64,000 nucleotides of DNA, from contig CAZWVK010000001.1 in NCBI GenBank assembly GCA_964636785.1, positions 7,485 to 71,484 of the forward strand. The letters are read 5' to 3'. The notes beneath the pieces are model-generated. The model did not search any database. It saw nothing but the letters and a program-made list of their open reading frames with translations, and was not told where the DNA came from. The position numbers and the translations under genes are program-made. The DNA comes from UBA6776 sp964636785 (GTDB taxonomy: Bacteria; Bdellovibrionota; Bdellovibrionia; Bdellovibrionales; UBA1609). Positions within the stretch are counted from its first letter, which is position 1. Every line of letters starts with the position of its first letter. Of this stretch, positions 59,395 to 64,000 are shown in pieces.

Positions 59395-60227
59395 AGGATA
59401 TCTGTGTAGGGAATATCTAAGCGACTGGCGACGACTCTTATAATTTCTGATGCCGTCTCTTCCAATGCGCGGTCGGTCACATTAAAAACCGGCCAGCGCC
59501 GATTCTTTTTGAAGACTTCGCGTGCATATTCCAATTCTTTCTCAATATGGTCAAGGGTCGCATACTCGCTGCCTGGGTCTTGACCGAATTTCTCCAGCCG
59601 TTTTTTACGTATGCGCTTCAGAGAATCCGGATCAATCGTTAAACCTACAACTCTGCGCTGATCCACTTTATAAAGCTCTTCTGGAATGGGTGCATTTAAA
59701 ACAAGAGGCACATTTGCAACTTTCCAACCTTTGTGGCTCAAAAAAATCGAAAGTGGTGTTTTACTTGTGCGTGAAACTCCAACCAGCACAATATCAGCTT
59801 GGCCCAAATCCGCCGTGATTTTTCCATCATCATGGCGAACCGTGTATTCAATGGCTTCAATGCGTTTGAAATAGCGATCATCCACTGCGCGTAGAAGTCC
59901 AACTTCATGTTCCGAATTCTCTACACCAAAAAACTGATCCATGGCATTTAATAGAGGACCCATTAAGTCAACAATCGGGATGCCTTTTTCGGATGCCGAT
60001 TCAAAGACGACTTTTCGCATATGGGAGCTTACCATTGTGTAAACAATCATTCCTTTTTTTTGAAAAACATCTTCCATCAAAGATCGGACCTGATCTTCCG
60101 TGCGAATATTTTTACTGCGAACAATTTGAATGTCCTTTTCGCCGTATTGAACAAGTGCCGCCCGCACGATCGTGCTGGCTGTCTCGCCGGTTCCATCTGA
60201 AAGAATAAAAACAAAGTAAGGAGACAT
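59391..60227 (-). CDS. ppsR: Bifunctional PPDK/PEP-synthase regulatory kinase-phosphorylase (DUF299)
   Basis: 278 aa. SDGTGETASTI at the N-terminus, DLMGPLLNAMDQFFG, EAIEYTVRHDDG, P-loop-like VGVSRTSKTPLSIFLS and YPVN-like KVANVPLVLNAPIPEELY are typical of the regulator that phosphorylates and dephosphorylates pyruvate,phosphate dikinase or PEP synthase. The target enzyme is not in the window. It overlaps the unknown gene upstream by one base, and converges with the sigma-54 activator with a four-base overlap. Confidence 0.95.
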   Translation of the reverse strand: MSPYFVFILSDGTGETASTIVRAALVQYGEKDIQIVRSKNIRTEDQVRSLMEDVFQKKGMIVYTMVSSHMRKVVFESASEKGIPIVDLMGPLLNAMDQFFGVENSEHEVGLLRAVDDRYFKRIEAIEYTVRHDDGKITADLGQADIVLVGVSRTSKTPLSIFLSHKGWKVANVPLVLNAPIPEELYKVDQRRVVGLTIDPDSLKRIRKKRLEKFGQDPGSEYATLDHIEKELEYAREVFKKNRRWPVFNVTDRALEETASEIIRVVASRLDIPYTDIL

Positions 60228-60787
60228 TAAAAATTAAATGCCTTATTGACAACTTTTCGAGTTTCTTCGAGATGACTTTGAATCCATGGTTTGGGAAGAT
60301 TTGTTGCCAGAAAGTAAGCTGTATTTGACGTCGGTCTTAGGACGAACACTTCAGCATCGTCGGGGCACTCAATAAAATCCAAATCCAGTCCTTTCAAAAA
60401 CAGCGTCGCTTTGCCACGTTTAACTTCTAGAGGAGAAATAGTTGGAACAAATTTCTGAACTTCCAATTGATCCTCAAGCGAAAGGCGAAACAAACTGCCT
60501 TTCCAGAAAAGATCTGTGACCCACCAGTCTGGGTCTTCACTTGAAACGGATTTTTGCGCTAAAAATCCGAATTCATAAAAAGGAATCAACCGTTCGAGAA
60601 CTTTGAGGGGTGCTTCACGGTTCTCAGGTTCTGACACTATGGTTTTAGCGAGTTGATCTAGGTCTGTGCGTGCTTGAAACTCTTTCGCTGTACGACTCAC
60701 TTGATGAGATCCGTTCTCATCCACAAAGTCTTCAATATGGCTCATCAAAAACTTTACTTTTTCAAGACTCCATTTTTTTAAGCTCAT
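60227..60787 (-). CDS. Unknown protein in the nrdR-nusB-ppsR operon (186 aa)
   Basis: Not recognised. A soluble alpha/beta protein with WSLEKVKFLMSHIEDFVDEN at the N-terminus and a beta-rich second half (LFRLSLEDQLEVQKFVP, GLDLDFIECPDDAEVFVLRP). No signal peptide or membrane helix. ATG 60787 has a GGAGG about ten bases upstream; the stop overlaps ppsR. It lies in an operon with the following unknown gene, so both may work together. Confidence 0.65.
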   Translation of the reverse strand: MSLKKWSLEKVKFLMSHIEDFVDENGSHQVSRTAKEFQARTDLDQLAKTIVSEPENREAPLKVLERLIPFYEFGFLAQKSVSSEDPDWWVTDLFWKGSLFRLSLEDQLEVQKFVPTISPLEVKRGKATLFLKGLDLDFIECPDDAEVFVLRPTSNTAYFLATNLPKPWIQSHLEETRKVVNKAFNF

Positions 60788-60790
60788 CCT

Positions 60791-61231
60791 TTAAGCCTCC
60801 TTAGTCGAAACAACCTCACATTCAGAGCTCTTCAAACATTCTGATTTTAACCCTTTTAAGGTCTGACTTGTCCATGTCTTAGGTTGAAAAAAACGAGTCG
60901 TTGGCGATCCAAGCCCTTTCCAGAGCTGATCGAGTGCCTCACCAAAGTCCTCTTGTGCGGATCCTGTTGAATAAACAAGCCATTTCGCGGGCAAAAGGTT
61001 TTCTACGGAAATCAGAGTCCATGGAGAATCTTGGGGAGGTGTGCTCAGAAAATCCAGCGCCTCAAACTCTTCAAAATTTTTCTTCGCTTCGAGCGAATGT
61101 GAAGTTCGTTTATGCGCCCGGCTTTTTGACAATTGAAAATTCAATGGCCATTCCAGGCTCATCTCCCAGGATGAGTTTTCGATATCAGGCACAATCCATA
61201 AGTCGGCGCCACTTGCAAAGTTTCTATTCAT
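60791..61231 (-). CDS. Unknown protein in the nrdR-nusB-ppsR operon (146 aa)
   Basis: Not recognised. Tryptophan-rich, soluble, with NFASGADLWIVPDIENSSWE, WTLISVENLLPAKWLVYSTG and a C-terminal cysteine pair (KSECLKSSECEVV). GAGGA precedes ATG 61231. Separated by three bases from the next gene. Confidence 0.62.
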   Translation of the reverse strand: MNRNFASGADLWIVPDIENSSWEMSLEWPLNFQLSKSRAHKRTSHSLEAKKNFEEFEALDFLSTPPQDSPWTLISVENLLPAKWLVYSTGSAQEDFGEALDQLWKGLGSPTTRFFQPKTWTSQTLKGLKSECLKSSECEVVSTKEA

Positions 61232-61242
61232 ACGTCCTCAAT

Positions 61243-61659
61243 TCAATCCGGAAATTTAGTTTTCCGTATTTGATCCAGGATTCCATTCGTAAATGATGCG
61301 GAATCCGTGGTTCCATATTTCTTGGAGATTTCAATAGCTTCATCAATTACTGCAAGTGGTGGGGGCGGTTCAGGTGAGAAAAGGAGTTCAAACGTCGCGA
61401 TTCGCATGATGTTTAAATCTGTGAGTGCCATTCGCTGCAATGTCCAGTGCCTGCTTGCGCCTTGAATGGTTTGATCTATTTTTTTCTTGTGTTCTGAAAC
61501 ACCACGTAAAAGAAGTGTGGCGTAAACCCAAATTTCTTTCTCAGCGTCAAAAGAGCTCTTAAACAAATTTAACGCATCTTCAATTTGAATATCAGGGGCA
61601 AACTCTCTTTGAAATAGAACCTGTAGGGCGATTTCTCTCGATTCTCTACGCTGTCCCAC
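61243..61659 (-). CDS. nusB: Transcription antitermination factor NusB
   Basis: 138 aa, all-helical. SREIALQVLFQREFAPD, YATLLLRGVSEHKKKIDQTI, WTLQRMALTDLNIMRIATFE, EAIEISKKYGTTDSASFTNGIL are conserved NusB motifs. GTG at 61659 has AGGAGG six bases ahead; it overlaps nrdR by 14 bases. Binds boxA RNA with S10 in rRNA antitermination. Confidence 0.95.
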   Translation of the reverse strand: MGQRRESREIALQVLFQREFAPDIQIEDALNLFKSSFDAEKEIWVYATLLLRGVSEHKKKIDQTIQGASRHWTLQRMALTDLNIMRIATFELLFSPEPPPPLAVIDEAIEISKKYGTTDSASFTNGILDQIRKTKFPD

Positions 61660-62101
61660 CAGATTCCTCCTCACTTAGATTTTCAAAAAACTCCGGCACA
61701 GATGAAAACGTTTTATAAACACTGGCAAAGCGAACAAATGCCACATCATCTAACTTTTTGAGCTCTTGTATTACAATCCTTCCAATTGCCTGCGCTGACA
61801 ACTCTTTTTCAGGAGAGCTTTGCGCCCATCTTGCAATATGAAGAACCAGGTTTTCAATCTGTCCGACACTCACAGGTCTTTTCTTACATGCGGCCAAAAT
61901 TCCACGTCTTAGCTTCTCTTTAGAGAAAGGCTCTCTGCGCCCATCTTTTTTAATGACGTGGGGATATTGGATCAATACGGCCTCAGAAGTGGTGAAGCGA
62001 AACTGGCAGGAGAGGCATTCGCGACGTCTACGGATTTCGTCCTCTTTTTCCCGGGTCTCTAAAACCTTTTGCTTGCTTTTGCCACAGTTTGGACACTTCA
62101 T
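61646..62101 (-). CDS. nrdR: Transcriptional repressor NrdR
   Basis: 151 aa. Zinc ribbon CPNCGKSKQKVLETREKEDE with RRRRECLSCQFRFTTSE, then an ATP-cone domain (about 50-140, VIKKDGRREPFSKEKLRRGI, FVRFASVYKTFSSVPEF). It represses ribonucleotide reductase genes when dATP is high. First gene of the minus-strand operon; its divergent neighbour begins 73 bases away. Confidence 0.96.
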   Translation of the reverse strand: MKCPNCGKSKQKVLETREKEDEIRRRRECLSCQFRFTTSEAVLIQYPHVIKKDGRREPFSKEKLRRGILAACKKRPVSVGQIENLVLHIARWAQSSPEKELSAQAIGRIVIQELKKLDDVAFVRFASVYKTFSSVPEFFENLSEEESGGTA

Positions 62102-62173
62102 TAAGGCCTCGATAAAATAGGGTTGTCACGTCGCAAAAACGATGGTTTAGCATAGTGGGATCAGGAGGACAAT

Positions 62174-62848
62174 ATGGCACGACAGACCTTTTTGTTTATG
62201 ATGGTTTTCATGACTGGATTATTTACATCGCCAGCACTCTATGCCCAAATGGTCGAAGTTGAGGATGAGCAGCCAGCAACGGGTCGCCAGCGCGCCTCAG
62301 AATACTTTCAAAAGAGAAGTCAGAATCAGCCTCAGTCCACTTCGACCAGCTCGCGTGTGGTTAATTCCTCAGGGGACCCACGCTTCTTGGCGCTTCATAT
62401 TGGTGGCTTTCTAGATAGCAATAGCTACAACTGGGGACGTTCAGATCAATCCGATACCGGTAAGCTTAATCTAGGTGTGACTTATCGAATGGGTGAGTGG
62501 GTGAACTCAATGGACTTTCTTTTTCGAACAGAGTTCACAACGTTCGGACTCGATGAGGGGCGTGCGCAGAAGTTGAGTTTTCTAGCATTGCTTACTTTTC
62601 CGGACGCCAATTCACGCTTTCCACTTTTCTTTGGTGCCGGTCTTGGCCCAGCTGTTTTCACCCGTCAGATCGCAGACGAATCTGTTTTAGCTTTGGATTA
62701 CCAAGTGATTGCTGGAGCGAGGTTTTTTGACGTGATTGAGACGGTTGGATTTCAAGTGGAGTTGGGTTTGAAGAATAGCATTCATCTCTTAGATGATGGG
62801 CAGTTCTCAGGATTCTTTCTTGGTGTGGGAACCGTCTTTGCGTTCTAG
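62174..62848 (+). CDS. Predicted outer-membrane beta-barrel protein
   Basis: 224 aa, not assigned. Signal peptide (1-25, ends YAQ), polar Ser/Gln-rich linker, then about eight alternating amphipathic strands (FLALHIGGFLDS, LNLGVTYRMGEWVNSMDFLF, FPLFFGAGLGPAVF, FDVIETVGFQVELGL, FFLGVGTVFAF) ending with the aromatic C-terminal Phe characteristic of BAM substrates. Divergent from nrdR. Confidence 0.68.
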   Translation: MARQTFLFMMVFMTGLFTSPALYAQMVEVEDEQPATGRQRASEYFQKRSQNQPQSTSTSSRVVNSSGDPRFLALHIGGFLDSNSYNWGRSDQSDTGKLNLGVTYRMGEWVNSMDFLFRTEFTTFGLDEGRAQKLSFLALLTFPDANSRFPLFFGAGLGPAVFTRQIADESVLALDYQVIAGARFFDVIETVGFQVELGLKNSIHLLDDGQFSGFFLGVGTVFAF

Positions 62849-62860
62849 TTTGGACTCCAT

Positions 62861-63940
62861 GTGAAATTAAAAGTCCATCGTCCTGTTCTTTCCGGAATCG
62901 TTGAAAATCTGCGCCTGATTTTTGAGCAAGGTTACTATGCAGACAAGGTGATTGAGCGAAGCTTTAAATCCAATCCCAAATGGGGCGGCAGAGATCGGCG
63001 AATAGTTGCGGAGTCCGTTTATGAAATTGTTCGCAATTACCTTCTACTAAAGCGCGTTTCAGAATTGAGCGATCTTGAAGCTGAAGATCCTTATTTGAAA
63101 ATGACATGGATCTGGTTTGAAACTTTTCAGAATCATTTTGACTTAAGTGATAATCCATACTCTGGCAAAAAAGAGTTTCTGCTAAAAATTGCGGACTCAC
63201 TCGAGGACTGGGAGAAAAATTCATTTCCGTTTTGGTTGGATCAGGAAATGAAAACTCAGCGCGGCCCTGAAAACTGGGCGCGAATTCGACCGCATTTAAA
63301 CCAGCTCGCACCAGTATTCCTGCGAACAAATTTATTGAAAGCAACAGCACCCCAGGTGAGAGCCTCTCTCGGTCAAGAGGGCATTGAGGCAGAAGTTTTA
63401 AATTCTGAAGCATTGATGCTGAGCGAGCGAAAGAATATTTTTTCAACGAAGAGCTTTCGAAGTGGGGAATTCGAAGTTCAAGATCTTCATTCTCAAGTCG
63501 TGGTGGATTGGCTGGAGCCGCAGCCTGGTGAGGTCGTGATTGATGCCTGTGCCGGAGCAGGAGGGAAAACGCTGCATATCTCTTCGCGAATGAAAAACAA
63601 GGGCAAGGTGATTGCATTGGATGTGACTCAGAACAAACTCAATCAGCTCAAGTTAAGAGCGCGAAGGGCCGGAGTTCATAACTTAGAAATCAAGCTTATT
63701 GAAAATTCAAAAGTTATAAAGCGTTTAAAGAAACGGGCGGATCGATTGCTTTTAGATGTTCCATGTTCTGGCCTTGGAGTTTTGAGACGAAATCCGGATA
63801 CAAAATGGAAACTCACGCCAGAGCGAATTCAAGAGTTGGAATTGATTCAGTCACAGATTTTGAATGAGTACACGGGTATGGTAAAGGACGGTGGAGTTGT
63901 GGTGTATTCAACCTGCTCACTTCTTCCCTCTGAAACCTGA
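62861..63940 (+). CDS. RsmB/Sun-type RNA m5C methyltransferase, C-terminus interrupted by stop codons
   Basis: 359 aa up to the first stop. NusB-like N-terminal region (1-130), then SAM-binding DACAGAGGKTLHISS, ALDVTQNKLNQLKLRA, motif IV DVPCSGLGVLRRNPDTKW, motif VI VVYSTCSLLPSE with the catalytic Cys. The next codon reads TGA at 63938, but in the same frame the sequence continues LQIE, TAG at 63953, then FLKAHPDFSVVKETE to the window end, which is what family members have. So the full-length frame is broken by two point changes rather than truly ending here. GTG start, no clear ribosome site. Confidence 0.85.
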   Translation: MKLKVHRPVLSGIVENLRLIFEQGYYADKVIERSFKSNPKWGGRDRRIVAESVYEIVRNYLLLKRVSELSDLEAEDPYLKMTWIWFETFQNHFDLSDNPYSGKKEFLLKIADSLEDWEKNSFPFWLDQEMKTQRGPENWARIRPHLNQLAPVFLRTNLLKATAPQVRASLGQEGIEAEVLNSEALMLSERKNIFSTKSFRSGEFEVQDLHSQVVVDWLEPQPGEVVIDACAGAGGKTLHISSRMKNKGKVIALDVTQNKLNQLKLRARRAGVHNLEIKLIENSKVIKRLKKRADRLLLDVPCSGLGVLRRNPDTKWKLTPERIQELELIQSQILNEYTGMVKDGGVVVYSTCSLLPSET

Positions 63941-64000
63941 CTTCAAATCGAGTAGTTTTTAAAAGCGCATCCTGATTTCTCTGTGGTAAAGGAAACGGAG

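Noticed and set aside
62964..63617. 217-residue minus-strand open frame
   Set aside because: Antisense of the RsmB-type methyltransferase, which has clear SAM-binding and catalytic motifs.
1..64000. tRNA or rRNA genes
   Set aside because: Intergenic gaps were scanned for tRNA-type arms and conserved rRNA stretches by eye and none were seen; a tRNA search program would settle this.

Overview
The window is compact, moderately AT-rich bacterial chromosome from a motile, diderm bacterium, most likely of the Bdellovibrionota (Bdellovibrio-like) or a close deltaproteobacterial relative. This is inference from gene content: many lipoproteins with the cysteine 16-27 residues in, large two-component proteins, an orphan FliL, paired M16 peptidases, an AgmX/PglI-type TonB-C protein, an elicitor-type transglutaminase and several secreted subtilases. 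GTG and TTG starts with strong GGAGG sites are common. No rRNA, tRNA, CRISPR array or prophage was seen.

Layout. 1-2.4 kb: 3' part of serA and a GlcD/D-2-hydroxyglutarate-dehydrogenase-type flavoprotein, translationally coupled. 2.4-5.2 kb (minus): a phosphorelay set (receiver-PilZ-like protein, receiver, hybrid-less histidine kinase, HPt). 5.2-6.4 kb: small DUF2892 membrane protein, the classical Grx4/BolA pair, an HNH nuclease. 6.4-10.9 kb: both subunits of a type IIB topoisomerase (topo VI), rare in bacteria, followed by a Tat-exported PhoX-like protein. 11-14.2 kb: repeat-rich lipoprotein and a short NFACT protein. 14.3-20.7 kb: a GldA/GldF/GldG/DUF4340 ABC cluster running into a GHMP kinase and a DUF429 protein. 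20.7-24.1 kb: an exported protein, then about 2.4 kb dominated by a family of long palindromic elements surrounding a REP-associated tyrosine transposase (RAYT). 24-29 kb: SPL-type radical SAM protein with a partner of unknown function, App1-like phosphatase, AgmX-like protein, SecG, receiver-GAF protein. 29-34.4 kb: tmk-holB-tatD and gap-pgk-tpiA. 34.5-43.6 kb: housekeeping run ilvA, hisC, cmk, rpsA, sppA, HIT, mce, rhomboid. 43.6-44.4 kb: hairpin, iteron-like repeats and two XRE regulators. 44.4-51.7 kb: Csd6-like L,D-transpeptidase, FliL, active/inactive M16 pair, tandem exported paralogues, LysR. 52-56.7 kb: two convergent subtilase lipoproteins, a proline-rich lipoprotein and a lipoprotein built largely of a QGQDKE-type repeat. 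56.7-59.4 kb: a putative sigma-54 promoter, a transglutaminase-elicitor protein and a receiver-less sigma-54 activator. 59.4-64 kb: nrdR-nusB operon ending in a PPDK/PEP-synthase regulatory protein, an outer-membrane-like protein and an RsmB-type methyltransferase whose frame is broken by two stop codons at the window edge.

The most novel-looking items are the RAYT with its co-varying palindromes, the bacterial topo VI operon, the sigma-54/transglutaminase module, and the repeat lipoproteins. Functional assignments come from motifs recognised by eye; no database search was run.
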